Source: an uncultured Actinomycetes bacterium (GTDB lineage: Bacteria > Actinomycetota > Actinomycetes > Nanopelagicales > Nanopelagicaceae). From it: a stretch of DNA of 64,000 bases. Positions 21,134 through 30,849 of the stretch are shown piece after piece. Below the pieces are notes generated by a model. That model did not search any database and was not told the origin of the DNA. It was given only the letters and a program-made list of their open reading frames with translations. The stretch spans positions 1-64,000 of the forward strand of contig CAIMOX010000031.1 of the NCBI GenBank assembly GCA_903843225.1, written 5' to 3'. The position numbers and the translations under genes were made by a program. Position 1 is the first letter of the stretch, and every line of letters begins with the position of its first letter.

Positions 21134-22293
21134 TATTTAGCCGCCAATTCTGCAGCCTTTGCAGCTGCTCCATCCATCGTCTCGAGCTGCTGTACCAATG
21201 GGTGCGCAGCTTCATTGAGGATACGACGACCTTCGAGGACGTTATTTCCATCAAGGCGTACAACGATCGGCTTTGTGGCTGTATCACCGAGCATCGCAAG
21301 CGCTTGAACAATGCCATTCGCAACAGCATCGCATGCGGTGATTCCGCCGAAGACGTTAACGAAGACGCTACGGACATCAGGATCGCCCAAGATGATTGAG
21401 AGACCATCTGCCATTACCTGTGCAGAAGCTCCGCCACCAATATCTAAGAAGTTCGCTGGCTTTACGCCAAACTTTTCACCAGCATAAGCAACAACATCGA
21501 GTGTGCTCATGACCAAACCGGCGCCGTTTCCGATGATGCCAACCTGGCCATCAAGCTTCACGTAGTTAAGGTTCTTCGCCTTAGCAGCAGCCTCAAGTGG
21601 ATTTGCAGAGTCTGAGTCAGCGAGCGCAGCATGGTTAGCATGTCTGAACTCTGCATTCTCATCGAGGGTTACCTTTCCATCAAGAGCGACGATGCGACCA
21701 TCCTCAGTCTTAACGAGTGGGTTGATCTCCATGAGCGTCGCATCTTCTGCGACAAATGCTGCCCAAAGTTTAAGAAGAACATCAGCGACTTGATCAACGA
21801 CCTCTGCTGGGAACTGTCCCGCTTTCACGATCTCAAGTGCCTGTGCTTTCGAGATGCCGACGTTAGGGTCGATACCTACGCGCGCTAGCTTCTCGGGTTG
21901 AGTATGTGCGACTTCTTCAATCTCCATACCGCCAGCAACTGATGCCATGACGAGGAAATTACGGTTGGCACGATCGAGCAAAATTGCCATGTAATACTCT
22001 TCGGCGATCGGTGCTGCCTGAGCGATCATGACTTTGTGAACAGTGTGGCCCTTGATATCCATTCCAAGGATTGCTTCGGCTTTAACGCGGGCATCTGCTG
22101 CATCTTGCGCGAGCTTTACTCCACCGGCCTTACCGCGGCCGCCGATCTTTACTTGTGCTTTAACGACAACTTTTCCGCCCATAGATGCAGCTGCGGTTTC
22201 GGCCTCTGCTGCAGTTGATGCAACAGCGCCACCGAGGACTGGAATCTGGTGTGCTTCGAAGAGATCTCGAGCTTGATACTCAAAGAGATCCAC
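21133..22293 (-). CDS. sucC: Succinyl-CoA synthetase, beta subunit
   Basis: Nucleotide-binding subunit, 386 residues. An ATP-grasp domain begins [19 protein letters not shown] and includes [19 protein letters not shown] and [10 protein letters not shown]. The C-terminal CoA-ligase part has [14 protein letters not shown] and [15 protein letters not shown]. It is the first gene of the sucC-sucD-perM-purN-purH-folD-DUF3017-mdh-icd series on the minus strand. The 60-nt spacer upstream holds a small hairpin that may close the pcrA transcript. Confidence 0.97.
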   Translation of the reverse strand: MDLFEYQARDLFEAHQIPVLGGAVASTAAEAETAAASMGGKVVVKAQVKIGGRGKAGGVKLAQDAADARVKAEAILGMDIKGHTVHKVMIAQAAPIAEEYYMAILLDRANRNFLVMASVAGGMEIEEVAHTQPEKLARVGIDPNVGISKAQALEIVKAGQFPAEVVDQVADVLLKLWAAFVAEDATLMEINPLVKTEDGRIVALDGKVTLDENAEFRHANHAALADSDSANPLEAAAKAKNLNYVKLDGQVGIIGNGAGLVMSTLDVVAYAGEKFGVKPANFLDIGGGASAQVMADGLSIILGDPDVRSVFVNVFGGITACDAVANGIVQALAMLGDTATKPIVVRLDGNNVLEGRRILNEAAHPLVQQLETMDGAAAKAAELAAK

Positions 22294-22312
22294 TCACAAC
22301 CCCGATCTTTAA

Positions 22313-22331
22313 TAGCGGACTGGTTCCGCTA
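22313..22331 (-). terminator. Possible weak hairpin after pcrA
   Basis: TAGCGGA and its complement form a 7-bp stem with a 5-nt loop between pcrA and sucC. There is no real T-run, so termination is uncertain. Confidence 0.3.
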
Positions 22332-22353
22332 ACGGGTGGATTCTAATAGAAAA

Positions 22354-24591
22354 TTAGAGCTTCTCTACCGGCGCATAACGCAGCAGCAGTCGCTTCTCGC
22401 CGGCAGTTCCGAAGTTAATCGTCGCCTGCGCCCGGTCGCCATCCCCGCTTACTTCAGTCACAGTGCCCAATCCAAATGTGTCGTGGGACACACGATCTCC
22501 GACGCTGAGTGCAATGGTCTCGGAAGTTCGTTTCCCGGTCGCCTTTGGTGGCGGGCCAAATGATCTCGGTGAACTAGATAATCCAAGCCCACTGGTACGA
22601 GTTGTCATCGATGAAGATCGTTGAACCTCGTTCCATGTGACGAGCTCTTCAGGGATCTCAGATAAGAATCGTGAGGGCGGGTTATACATCGGTGCGCCCC
22701 ATGATGATCGATATTCTGCTCGTGAGAGATAGAGGCGCTGGCGGGCTCGAGTCAGTCCTACATATGCCAGCCGTCGCTCTTCTTCAATCTCTGTTGGATC
22801 ACCGAGTGTGCGTGAGTGCGGGAAGATTCCTTCTTCCATGCCGGTTAAGAAGACGGTGGGAAATTCGAGCCCCTTCGCAGTGTGCAGCGTCATCATCGTC
22901 GCAACTCCCCCATGATCTTCACCATCTGGGATCTGATCAGAGTCGGCAACAAGTGAGACTTGCTCCAAGAAGCCAAGGAGTGAGATCTCCTCACCATCTT
23001 CGACTTCACCTTCTTCATACTCTGTCGCAACTGAGATGAGCTCTTCGAGGTTCTCGATTCGCCCCTCATCTTGTGGATCTTGAGAATTTTGAAGTTCGGT
23101 CAAGAGGCCACTCTGCTCGAGCACTGCTTGTGCGATCACCGATGGCCTGACCTTTGCCTCCACCAGGGTACGCATCTGATCTATTAAAGCGACAAAGTCA
23201 CGGATCGAGGCCGCAGAGCGAGCTGCGATATCAGATGAGTGATCGAGTTGATTGAGTGCGCTCCAGAATGAGATCGCAGAGTTCTTGGCATGGCTATCGA
23301 TAATCTCGAGTGCGCGGTCGCCGATGCCACGCTTTGGGGTATTGATGATTCGGCGCAGTGAGATCTCATCCTCAGGGTTTACGAGGACTCGTAGATAGCC
23401 GAGAAAATCCTTGACCTCTTTACGCTCGTAGAAGCGCACACCACCAACAACTTTGTAGGGAATCGCCATCCGCATAAAGGTCTCTTCAAAGAGGCGCGAT
23501 TGAGCATTTGTTCGGTAGAAGATTGCAGTGTCACCTGGGTTAGAGAGGTTCTCATCGCGTAACCGGTTGATCTCACGTCCGATGAAACCAGCTTCGTCAT
23601 GATCAGATTCTGCAAGGTAACCAGTGATCGGCGCACCAACGCCCTCTTGCGACCAGAGGTTCTTCTCTTTACGTTCAGAGTTATTGGCGATCACGGCATT
23701 TGCAGCACCGAGAATATTTTGCGTGGAACGGTAGTTCTGCTCCAACAGAATCGTGGTCGCGTTCTGGTAATCCTCTTCAAATTGCAAGATGTTTCGGATA
23801 TTTGCGCCACGGAAGGCGTAGATCGATTGATCAGCATCGCCCACAACGCAGAGCTCGGCCATCGGGATCGCCTCGTAAGGAGTGCCGACGAGCTCACGAA
23901 TTAATATGTATTGGGCGTGGTTTGTATCTTGATACTCATCGACTAAGACATGTCGAAAGCGTGAACGATACCGATTGCGAGCTTCTGGGAATCGCTGAAG
24001 GAGATCAACGGTCTTACCGATGAGATCATCGAAATCCATCGCATTCGCTGATTGGAGACGGCGTTGGTAGACGGCAAAGATTTCAGCAACGATCTGCTGG
24101 AAGGCATCGGTCGCTTGTAATTGAAAATCAGCTGGCCCCATGAGTTCGTTCTTTGCCGATGAGATCAGACCTTGCACCGCTCGCGGGGTGTACTGCTTGG
24201 AATCGAGATTCATATCTTTCATGATGACGGTGAGCAGGCGAACGCTGTCACTTGAGTCATAGATCGTAAATGAGTTGGAGTAGCCAAGGCGTGATGCCTC
24301 TTGGCGCAGGATTCGCACGCAGGCGCTGTGAAAGGTTGAGACCCACATACTGCGAGCCCGGTCTCCGACGAGATCGGCGACGCGCTCTTTCATCTCAGCG
24401 GCGGCCTTATTGGTAAAGGTGATGGCGAGGATTTCGAAGGGTGCAGCACCACGATTGGCCATGAGGTACGCGATACGACGGGTGAGAACTCTCGTCTTCC
24501 CTGAGCCTGCACCCGCGACGACGAGCAACGGAGTACCCTCGTGCACTACCGCCGCTTGTTGTTGTGGGTTTAAGCCCTCTACTAATGACAC
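22354..24591 (-). CDS. pcrA: UvrD/PcrA-type DNA helicase
   Basis: A 3'-5' SF1A helicase for nucleotide-excision repair, replication restart and removal of recombination proteins. The 745-residue product has motif I AGAGSGKTRVLTRR near residue 27, ITFTNKAAAEMKERV (Ia), VDEYQDTN (II), GDADQSIYAFRGA (III), QNYRST (IV) and a VYVGLTRARQRLYL-like motif VI. The C-terminal tail (about 680-745) has the PcrA/UvrD beta-rich end (VSHDTFGLGTVTEV) that contacts RNA polymerase in relatives. In Mycobacterium the orthologue uvrD1 also lies just before sucC. Confidence 0.96.
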   Translation of the reverse strand: MSLVEGLNPQQQAAVVHEGTPLLVVAGAGSGKTRVLTRRIAYLMANRGAAPFEILAITFTNKAAAEMKERVADLVGDRARSMWVSTFHSACVRILRQEASRLGYSNSFTIYDSSDSVRLLTVIMKDMNLDSKQYTPRAVQGLISSAKNELMGPADFQLQATDAFQQIVAEIFAVYQRRLQSANAMDFDDLIGKTVDLLQRFPEARNRYRSRFRHVLVDEYQDTNHAQYILIRELVGTPYEAIPMAELCVVGDADQSIYAFRGANIRNILQFEEDYQNATTILLEQNYRSTQNILGAANAVIANNSERKEKNLWSQEGVGAPITGYLAESDHDEAGFIGREINRLRDENLSNPGDTAIFYRTNAQSRLFEETFMRMAIPYKVVGGVRFYERKEVKDFLGYLRVLVNPEDEISLRRIINTPKRGIGDRALEIIDSHAKNSAISFWSALNQLDHSSDIAARSAASIRDFVALIDQMRTLVEAKVRPSVIAQAVLEQSGLLTELQNSQDPQDEGRIENLEELISVATEYEEGEVEDGEEISLLGFLEQVSLVADSDQIPDGEDHGGVATMMTLHTAKGLEFPTVFLTGMEEGIFPHSRTLGDPTEIEEERRLAYVGLTRARQRLYLSRAEYRSSWGAPMYNPPSRFLSEIPEELVTWNEVQRSSSMTTRTSGLGLSSSPRSFGPPPKATGKRTSETIALSVGDRVSHDTFGLGTVTEVSGDGDRAQATINFGTAGEKRLLLRYAPVEKL

Positions 24592-24626
24592 GGGGCGAGC
24601 ATAGCCCCGAGATAGGACAAATACTT

Positions 24627-25364
24627 ATGCCACCAGTTGCCCAGCCGATGCCTGATAGCGATGTTGAGAGAGTTCTCATTGTTACAGCCCACCCAGATGA
24701 TCTCGACTTCGGAGCTGGTGCAACTATCGCCCAGTGGACCGATGCAGGCATCCAGGTTTCGTATGGCATCTGCACCAACGGTGAGCAGGGTGGAAGTGAC
24801 CTCACAGTAAGCCGTGAAGAGATGCGCAAAATTCGTCAGCGTGAACAGACCAATGCCGGCAAGGTACTCGGTGTCTCAGATATTCACTTCTTGGAATATC
24901 ACGATGGCTTACTCGAACCAACAATTCAATTACGAAAAGATATTGTCCGCCTCATTCGCAAGGTACGTCCACAACGGTTAGTCGTACAGAGCCCAGAGCG
25001 AAATTACGATCGTGTCTTTGCCTCACATCCAGATCACCTTGCCGCTGCAGAGGCTGCGATGCAGGCGGTCTATCCAGATTGTGGCAACCCGTTCGCCTTT
25101 CCAGATTTACTCAAAGACGAGGGGCTCGAACCTTGGAACGTCTCAGAGGCATGGGTTATGACAAATGAATTTAACGACCATTACATTGATACAACGAGCA
25201 CTATTGAGCGCAAGATTCTCGCACTACGTGAGCATGTCAGCCAGATTGCAGATATGGATGCAATGGCAGAACGCCTCCGTGAATGGGGAGCAATCAACGC
25301 TAAGTCAGTAGGACTACCTGAAGGTCGCTTCGCAGAGACTTTCAAGGTAGTCGCAACTAAATAA
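24627..25364 (+). CDS. PIG-L/LmbE family zinc deacetylase
   Basis: A metal-dependent N-acyl-glucosamine-type deacetylase or amidase of about 245 residues. The zinc site motif AHPDDLDFG appears near residue 22, followed by CTNGEQGGSD, LEYHDG and the third ligand in ASHPDHLAAAEA. The family includes MshB and Mca of mycothiol metabolism, but nothing here shows the exact substrate. I chose ATG 24627, since the more upstream in-frame ATG lies inside divergent pcrA; ATG 24648 is another option. It stands alone, divergent from pcrA and convergent with an SDR gene. Confidence 0.85.
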   Translation: MPPVAQPMPDSDVERVLIVTAHPDDLDFGAGATIAQWTDAGIQVSYGICTNGEQGGSDLTVSREEMRKIRQREQTNAGKVLGVSDIHFLEYHDGLLEPTIQLRKDIVRLIRKVRPQRLVVQSPERNYDRVFASHPDHLAAAEAAMQAVYPDCGNPFAFPDLLKDEGLEPWNVSEAWVMTNEFNDHYIDTTSTIERKILALREHVSQIADMDAMAERLREWGAINAKSVGLPEGRFAETFKVVATK

Positions 25365-25366
25365 AA

Positions 25367-26170
25367 CTAGTTAGAGGCCTCACCGTAATTGAAGGTTGTT
25401 ACACAGCCTCCATCGACAGTCACGATTGAACCTGTCATAAATGAAGCATCATCAGAGACTAAGAATGCAGCAACATTTGCAACCTCGATTGGCTGTGCCT
25501 GACGGCCAATAGGTTGCATTCCTGCAGCCTTCTCACGGCGTGCAATAGCTGCCTCAAGTTCCCCTGGTGCCAAAGTCGCACGTCGACGACCAAGACTTGT
25601 ATCGATATATCCTGGGCAGATCGCATTGATGCGAATTCCATCTGGGGCATAATCAACAGTGAGTTGACGGGTGTAGTTGATGATCGCACCTTTAGATGCG
25701 CAATATGCAGCAGCCTTCGGTGCACCGATCAATCCATAGGTAGATGCGATATTAACAATTCTTCCATCGCGTTGCTTCAAGAAATGTGGAAGCGCATACT
25801 TTGTGCAGAGGAATGTTCCGCCGACATTGATCGCCATAATGCGCATGAAGTCTTCGAGTTCGATCTCGTGTGTGCGCAGCTGACCGCCACCCACTCCAGC
25901 ATTATTAACCAGAATATCTAGACCACCATATGTACTGACGGTGGTATCGATAAGGTTCTTTACCTGTGACTCTTGCGAGATATCCGCCTGGACAAAGATC
26001 GCTTCTCCGCCTGCAGCTGTAATCTCTGCAACGGTTCGTTCTCCATCTTCGACAATAACATCTGAAACGGTGACCTTCGCCCCAGATTCAGCAATCTTTT
26101 TGACCGTCGCTCGCCCAATTCCATTTCCAGAACCAGTAACGATGGCAATTTTTCCTCTGAGATCAGTCAT
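25367..26170 (-). CDS. SDR-family NAD(P)-dependent oxidoreductase
   Basis: A classical short-chain dehydrogenase of 267 residues. The cofactor loop is TGSGNGIG (12-19), then DILVNNAG, the catalytic Ser in NIASTYG, the Y-x3-K pair in YCASKG and the closing NAICPGYIDTS and TGSIVTVDGG. Cofactor preference probably favours NAD, since an Asp follows the second strand (VSDVIVEDG). Substrate is unknown. It is the last gene of the peptide-importer operon, 14 nt after the aminopeptidase gene, so it may process a released amino or hydroxy acid. Confidence 0.9.
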   Translation of the reverse strand: MTDLRGKIAIVTGSGNGIGRATVKKIAESGAKVTVSDVIVEDGERTVAEITAAGGEAIFVQADISQESQVKNLIDTTVSTYGGLDILVNNAGVGGGQLRTHEIELEDFMRIMAINVGGTFLCTKYALPHFLKQRDGRIVNIASTYGLIGAPKAAAYCASKGAIINYTRQLTVDYAPDGIRINAICPGYIDTSLGRRRATLAPGELEAAIARREKAAGMQPIGRQAQPIEVANVAAFLVSDDASFMTGSIVTVDGGCVTTFNYGEASN

Positions 26171-26184
26171 GAGTGCTCCTCTTA

Positions 26185-27009
26185 CTATTCGACGATTGTG
26201 CGGCTAAGGAATACGGTGGTGATGAAACGCTTGAAGAGCGCAAGTGGGTCTGTATCAGTGAGTTCCACAGTCTTCGCACCTATTCGGGTAGTGCCTGGAA
26301 TCCATGTGGCTTGTTCTGCAAAGTCTCCATTATGGAAGCTGATCTCAATTGTTGCAGGCAGAGTGATCGCAGGCTTACGAATAGATGCAAGGTTAGTTAC
26401 TGCATCTTTAGCCTTCGACTTAATAAGTTCACAGGCTTCAACTGGGTGCATCGAGTTAGCTGCAAGGCGTGAGACGCTCTCTTTCACAACTGCAGAGCGA
26501 ACATCAGGTGACCAAAGCTCTGTCTCGATACGTGTTGTCTCATCACCAGTCACAAGAACGATTGGGACACCGTAGTGCTGTGCAACAAGGCTATTTAAGC
26601 CAGCCTCTGAGACGATCTTTCCATTGAGCTTGATATCTGCAATCGCGCGTGGATTGTACGTATGTGAAAGAACAGAACCCTCGCTACTCATCGAACCGTG
26701 GTAGCTCACGAAGAAGATTGCATCAAATGAACTATCGAGGCCTTGCATCATGTACATAGGCTTATGTTTTCCTGACAAGTAACGAGCCTTGCCAGCAAGG
26801 GTTGCAGGTTTGAGATTTTGCATGCTTGAGTGCGAATCATTGACCAAGAACTCTGTGGCTCCTGCAGCAAGTGCGCCTTCAATACTTGCATTGATCTCGT
26901 TTTGAAGCAGATCGCGGTAGTAGCCATACTCTGGATTTCCGTGGAGACATTGGGTCCAATCGACTACTCCTGCTGTGCCTTCCATGTCGGAGCTGATGTA
27001 GATTTTCAT
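26185..27009 (-). CDS. dppA: DppA-type D-aminopeptidase (peptidase family M55)
   Basis: A zinc aminopeptidase of 274 residues. The M55 metal-binding start is MKIYISSDMEGTAGV, with ligands D8 and E10. Further hallmarks are the VNDSHSSMQNL block, FFVSYHGSM and SHTYNP, and VTGDETT. Bacillus subtilis DppA, the family reference, cleaves D-Ala-containing dipeptides and is likewise encoded beside a dipeptide ABC importer. The ATG overlaps the upstream hydrolase stop by 4 nt (ATGA). The enzyme is cytosolic: no signal sequence. Role here: probably splits imported dipeptides, perhaps with D-residues. Confidence 0.92.
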   Translation of the reverse strand: MKIYISSDMEGTAGVVDWTQCLHGNPEYGYYRDLLQNEINASIEGALAAGATEFLVNDSHSSMQNLKPATLAGKARYLSGKHKPMYMMQGLDSSFDAIFFVSYHGSMSSEGSVLSHTYNPRAIADIKLNGKIVSEAGLNSLVAQHYGVPIVLVTGDETTRIETELWSPDVRSAVVKESVSRLAANSMHPVEACELIKSKAKDAVTNLASIRKPAITLPATIEISFHNGDFAEQATWIPGTTRIGAKTVELTDTDPLALFKRFITTVFLSRTIVE

Positions 27010-27959
27010 AGTAGTGCCTTTCTTGGTCGGAACTCAGGTTGAGTAGAACTCTCGGTCATCAGTGTGTATGTAGAACCTTCCATACCAGCAGCGCCACCAT
27101 GGTGGCCATCTGCGGTGATAGCAAGACATCGAAGTTCAGCTCTGAAATCATCAGGAAGATTTCTTGCATCTTTGAGAGCTTCAAAACAAGCATCTTCGGC
27201 GCTCATACCGTGGCGCATATTTTCTACAACTGTTCGTGCAGTTCCGCCACGTAGCGAGAGCTCACCACGACCGGTGCACGCTGCTGCGCCATAGCGACTA
27301 TCCGCATAATTTCCAGCTCCTGGGATCGAAGAATCTCCGACTCTGCCTGGGTGCTTGTATGGATAGCCACTGGTGCTTACGCCGCAGACAATCTCTCCAG
27401 AGCGATCGCGAGCGATAATGTTGATTGTTCCCCATGGGCCCTCGTGAGGTGCAAACTTTTTCACAAGCTCGATTGCAGCCAAGCGGTAGCGAACGTCACC
27501 GGTCATCGCCTTGGTGTTTTCGCCTTCAATGGATTGAACAGGAACATCTCGAAGTTGCTGCAGCCAAAGCTCTTTAGCTTCTGGAGTTAAGAGTTCGGCA
27601 CGTTTAAATCCAACTGAGTCTGCAAAATCTTCAGCGCCTTGACCCACAAGAAGGGCATGCTGTGGCAACTTCTCCATCACTGCGCGTGCGATCGAAATTG
27701 GATTAGGGAAATTCTTCACAGCTCCAACTGCGCCGAATGCGCGGGATGAGCCAACCATGATGGATGCATCAAGTTCTACTTCTCCGCGTGCATTGGGGAG
27801 GCCACCGGTGCCTACATAATGATCTGCAAGATTATCTTCACAGAGGATCAATCCGCGTTCAACCGCTTCTAGCGCAGAACCACCACGACGCAAGATCTCC
27901 ATCGCTGCAGGGATGCCAGCTTCACTTCTTTCGCTTCCTATGATCAGTAACTCTGCCAT
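27006..27959 (-). CDS. Ntn-hydrolase: aspartylglucosaminidase / isoaspartyl peptidase family
   Basis: A 317-residue self-cleaving amidohydrolase of family T2. The catalytic Thr that becomes the new N-terminus is expected at T178 in PWGTINIIARD. Substrate-binding blocks are HPGRVGDSSIPGAGNYAD and CTGRGE, closer to aspartylglucosaminidases than to plant-type isoaspartyl peptidases. The alpha-chain starts with GGSALEAVERG and has GTGGLPNARGE. No signal peptide, so cytosolic. It probably cleaves N4-substituted asparagine or beta-aspartyl peptides. It lies between the ABC importer and dppA, overlapping dppA by 4 nt and 57 nt after the second ATPase gene. Confidence 0.88.
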   Translation of the reverse strand: MAELLIIGSERSEAGIPAAMEILRRGGSALEAVERGLILCEDNLADHYVGTGGLPNARGEVELDASIMVGSSRAFGAVGAVKNFPNPISIARAVMEKLPQHALLVGQGAEDFADSVGFKRAELLTPEAKELWLQQLRDVPVQSIEGENTKAMTGDVRYRLAAIELVKKFAPHEGPWGTINIIARDRSGEIVCGVSTSGYPYKHPGRVGDSSIPGAGNYADSRYGAAACTGRGELSLRGGTARTVVENMRHGMSAEDACFEALKDARNLPDDFRAELRCLAITADGHHGGAAGMEGSTYTLMTESSTQPEFRPRKALL

Positions 27960-28016
27960 CGCGAGCCTCTCTCTATGTAAATAATCACCGTTCGAAAGAG
28001 CGGTGAACTCTTCATG

Positions 28017-28985
28017 TTAAAGATTGATACAAGCAGCTTGGTGATCCTTCGATCCAATCTGGATGAGCGCAGGATCTGTTGTGGCGCAGGCAGATGTCGC
28101 AATAGGGCAACGGCTCTGGAAGCGGCAACCCTCGTAGCGCGCTTGAATTGTTGGGAGTTCACCTTGAGGCGCAGCTCCAAGTTTTGAACCTGGGGTCATC
28201 TTTGGAACTGATCCAAGAAGTAATTTTGTATAAGGATGTTGTGGGTTATTAAATACTTCAGAGGTCAGGCCTTCTTCAACGATACGGCCCAAGTACATCA
28301 CCGCAATACGATCGCTAACCTGTCGCACAATCGCAATATTGTGAGAGATAAAGAGCATTGTGAGGCCCAAATCGCGTTTCAAATCTTGGAGAAGGTTAAC
28401 GATGGAGGCCTGAACCGATACATCGAGAGCTGAAACCGCTTCATCTGCGATAAGAATCTTTGGCTCTAGTGCGAGCGCGCGGGCAATACCGATTCGTTGG
28501 CGCTGTCCACCCGAGAACTGACGTGGATAGGCCTGTAAAGCAGTAACTGGCAATCCAACAAGTTCCATCAACTCAACACAGCGTTTCTGAACGCTCTCTT
28601 TATCTGCAAGCTTATGGAATAAGAGAATCTCTTCGAGCATATCCCCGACTTTCATGCGGGGGTTTAACGAGGAGTACGGATCTTGGAAGATCATTTGCAC
28701 TGCGCGACGTTCTTCAAGAGAACGATCATTACCAATCTGACGATCAAAGAGTGAGAGAGATCCTCCGCTCGATGGATAAAGACCAACGAGTGTTCGTCCA
28801 AGAGTGGATTTACCGCAACCGGATTCTCCGACAAGCCCAATTGTTGATCCAGCTGGCATCGAGAGATCTACTCCATCGACAGCAGGGACCGACAACGGCT
28901 CTTTCCCGCGAAGCTTGCCAATGAGAGATTGCTTGCCAACAAAATGCTTTGACAAGTTAGATGCGCTTAAAACGATATCACTCAT
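28017..28985 (-). CDS. Oligopeptide ABC transporter ATPase (DppF/OppF)
   Basis: Second ATPase of a peptide importer, about 322 residues. Walker A is GESGCGKS, the signature FSGGQRQR and Walker B ILIADEAVSALD, followed by FISHN. The C-terminal oligopeptide-type extension has Cys-rich CRFQSRCPIAT and CATTDPAL. A longer reading frame exists, but ATG 28985 gives [15 protein letters not shown] and overlaps the upstream ATPase stop by 4 nt (ATGA). It pairs with the adjacent DppD-like ATPase. Confidence 0.94.
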   Translation of the reverse strand: MSDIVLSASNLSKHFVGKQSLIGKLRGKEPLSVPAVDGVDLSMPAGSTIGLVGESGCGKSTLGRTLVGLYPSSGGSLSLFDRQIGNDRSLEERRAVQMIFQDPYSSLNPRMKVGDMLEEILLFHKLADKESVQKRCVELMELVGLPVTALQAYPRQFSGGQRQRIGIARALALEPKILIADEAVSALDVSVQASIVNLLQDLKRDLGLTMLFISHNIAIVRQVSDRIAVMYLGRIVEEGLTSEVFNNPQHPYTKLLLGSVPKMTPGSKLGAAPQGELPTIQARYEGCRFQSRCPIATSACATTDPALIQIGSKDHQAACINL

Positions 28986-30007
28986 GAGCGCGCCTTTCCT
29001 TGGGTGCCTTGAGAGAAGTGACCTGCAGGGATCTTCTCGGTGAAGTTTGATGCGTGATGGCATGCCGAGAATGAGCTTGCCTGGGCCAGAAGTGCTGGCT
29101 CGTTCTCGCTACACAATTGTGTTGTAGCAAAACAGCGCGGCGCAAATGGGCAACCTGTAACGGGTTTGGTGAGATCTGCCGTCTCCCCCGATATTGAGAA
29201 GAGTCGCTCACTTTGGTGATCAACATCTGGAGCTGATTTCAATAATGAGTAGGTGTACGGATGCGACGGGCGTTGGAAGGTATTTGCAACGCTTCCGCTT
29301 TCAACGAAGCGACCGGCATACATAACGTTGATCTCATCACAGATCTCGTTAACAACGGCGAGGTCATGGGTAACAAAGACAAGACCAGTGCGCTCTTTGA
29401 CGCGAAGTTCCATCAACAAGCGAAGAACTTGAGCCTGAATGGTGACATCAAGGGCAGTGGTTGGCTCGTCGCAGAAGATTAATTGTGGGTTTCCAGAAAG
29501 TGCTATCGCAATTGCTACACGTTGGCGCAAGCCACCAGATAGTTGATGTGGATAGAGAGAGAAACGTTTCTCTGCCTCTGGAATTCCTACGAGCTCCATG
29601 AGCTCGATCGCGCGTGCATGGGATTTCTCTTTCGACCAACCAAGTCGGCGATGAGGGACCTCTGCAATTTGTACGCCGATGCGCATTACTGGATTCAGGG
29701 CTGCAATCGCATCTTGGAAGACAATTCCAATTTTCTCTGAAAGTAGTGCGCGCCTGGCTTTTTCACTCAGCGTCGCTAGATCTACTCCGTCGACATGGAT
29801 CTCTCCACTGGTTACTCGCGCATTCTTCGGAAGTAGACCAAGAATTGCCTTGAGAGTAATGGATTTACCGCTGCCAGATTCGCCAACGATTCCAAGGCTA
29901 TCTCCAGCGTTAACATCTAAGGAGACACCGCGAATCGCTTTTAAGAGACCGCGAGAAGTATCAATCTCAACATGGAGATCTCTGACTGATAGAAGTGGCG
30001 TACTCAT
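28982..30007 (-). CDS. Oligopeptide ABC transporter ATPase (DppD/OppD)
   Basis: First ATPase of the peptide importer, 341 residues. It contains [19 protein letters not shown]-like start elements, Walker A GESGSGKS, signature LSGGLRQR and Walker [11 protein letters not shown], with FVTHDLAVV. The C-terminal extension [10 protein letters not shown] and Cys/His near the end (FSACHH) are typical of OppD-type subunits, some of which hold an Fe-S cluster. The gene overlaps the upstream permease and downstream ATPase genes by 4 nt each. Confidence 0.94.
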   Translation of the reverse strand: MSTPLLSVRDLHVEIDTSRGLLKAIRGVSLDVNAGDSLGIVGESGSGKSITLKAILGLLPKNARVTSGEIHVDGVDLATLSEKARRALLSEKIGIVFQDAIAALNPVMRIGVQIAEVPHRRLGWSKEKSHARAIELMELVGIPEAEKRFSLYPHQLSGGLRQRVAIAIALSGNPQLIFCDEPTTALDVTIQAQVLRLLMELRVKERTGLVFVTHDLAVVNEICDEINVMYAGRFVESGSVANTFQRPSHPYTYSLLKSAPDVDHQSERLFSISGETADLTKPVTGCPFAPRCFATTQLCSENEPALLAQASSFSACHHASNFTEKIPAGHFSQGTQGKARS

Positions 30008-30849
30008 TTATTTAACCTCTTCACCAATCCATCGCCGATAAGTGAGAGCCCAAAGCCAGTGATAACAACCATAACTCCTGGAATAGTAGGGATCCACCAC
30101 TGTTGCAAGATATAAGCCTGGCCTTCTTGAATCATCGATCCCCATTCAGCTGTTGGAATCGGAACACCAAGACCGAGATAACCAAGAGAAACGATCGCCA
30201 AGATGCTCAAGACGATGTCACTCATCGAGAAGATAATCGCCTGAGTAATAACATTTGGCAGAACGTGCTTTCGTAAAATTCGAGATGTTGGAAGCCCGCT
30301 CAGCTTTGCAGCATGGACGTAATCCAACTCTTTAGCAACCAGCACAGCTGCTCGAACAATTCTGCAATAGGCAACCCATCCGACCAAGCTGATCGCCAAG
30401 ATAATCGCCTTAGGGCCGGCACCCACTACAAATACGAGAGCGATAGCCATGACATAGAAAGGAAATGCGATTGTTGTATCGACGATACGCATTACCAGTG
30501 TGTCAAAGAGTCCACCACGCCAACCCGAGATCAATCCAAGGGTCGTACCAAGTATGAATGGAAAGACCACTGCAAGGATTCCGATCGTTAAATCGATTCG
30601 GGCGCCATACATTATGCGAGTAAGTACATCTCGACCAAGCTGATCAGTACCTAAAAGGTGATGTCTGGTTGGAGCGATCAGGGTATTTTCTAAATCCTGT
30701 CCCGTAGGGTCGTAATGAGAGAGCAATGGAGCAGCAATCGCAATAAGGGCTAGAAGCCCAATGATAATAATCCCAGAGTAGAGGGCGGTATTTGCAGAGA
30801 AGTTAAGTCTCTTAACAATTCCCTTACCTGGGAAGCGTTGAGTTCTCAT
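30004..30849 (-). CDS. Oligopeptide ABC transporter permease (DppC/OppC)
   Basis: A 281-residue inner-membrane permease with six predicted spans. The N-terminus shows SHYDPTGQDLENTLIAPTRHH-type sequence (LGTDQLGRDVLTRIMYGAR follows), the standard DppC extracytoplasmic motif. The EAA loop is present as AKLSGLPTSRILRKHVLPN. It overlaps dppB-like and dppD-like genes by 4 nt on both sides, so the four transporter genes form a tightly coupled translation unit. Confidence 0.94.
   Translation of the reverse strand: MRTQRFPGKGIVKRLNFSANTALYSGIIIIGLLALIAIAAPLLSHYDPTGQDLENTLIAPTRHHLLGTDQLGRDVLTRIMYGARIDLTIGILAVVFPFILGTTLGLISGWRGGLFDTLVMRIVDTTIAFPFYVMAIALVFVVGAGPKAIILAISLVGWVAYCRIVRAAVLVAKELDYVHAAKLSGLPTSRILRKHVLPNVITQAIIFSMSDIVLSILAIVSLGYLGLGVPIPTAEWGSMIQEGQAYILQQWWIPTIPGVMVVITGFGLSLIGDGLVKRLNK

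Noticed and set aside
22313-22331. Hairpin between pcrA and sucC as a strong terminator
   Set aside because: The stem is only 7 bp and no T-run follows. It is kept only as a weak candidate.
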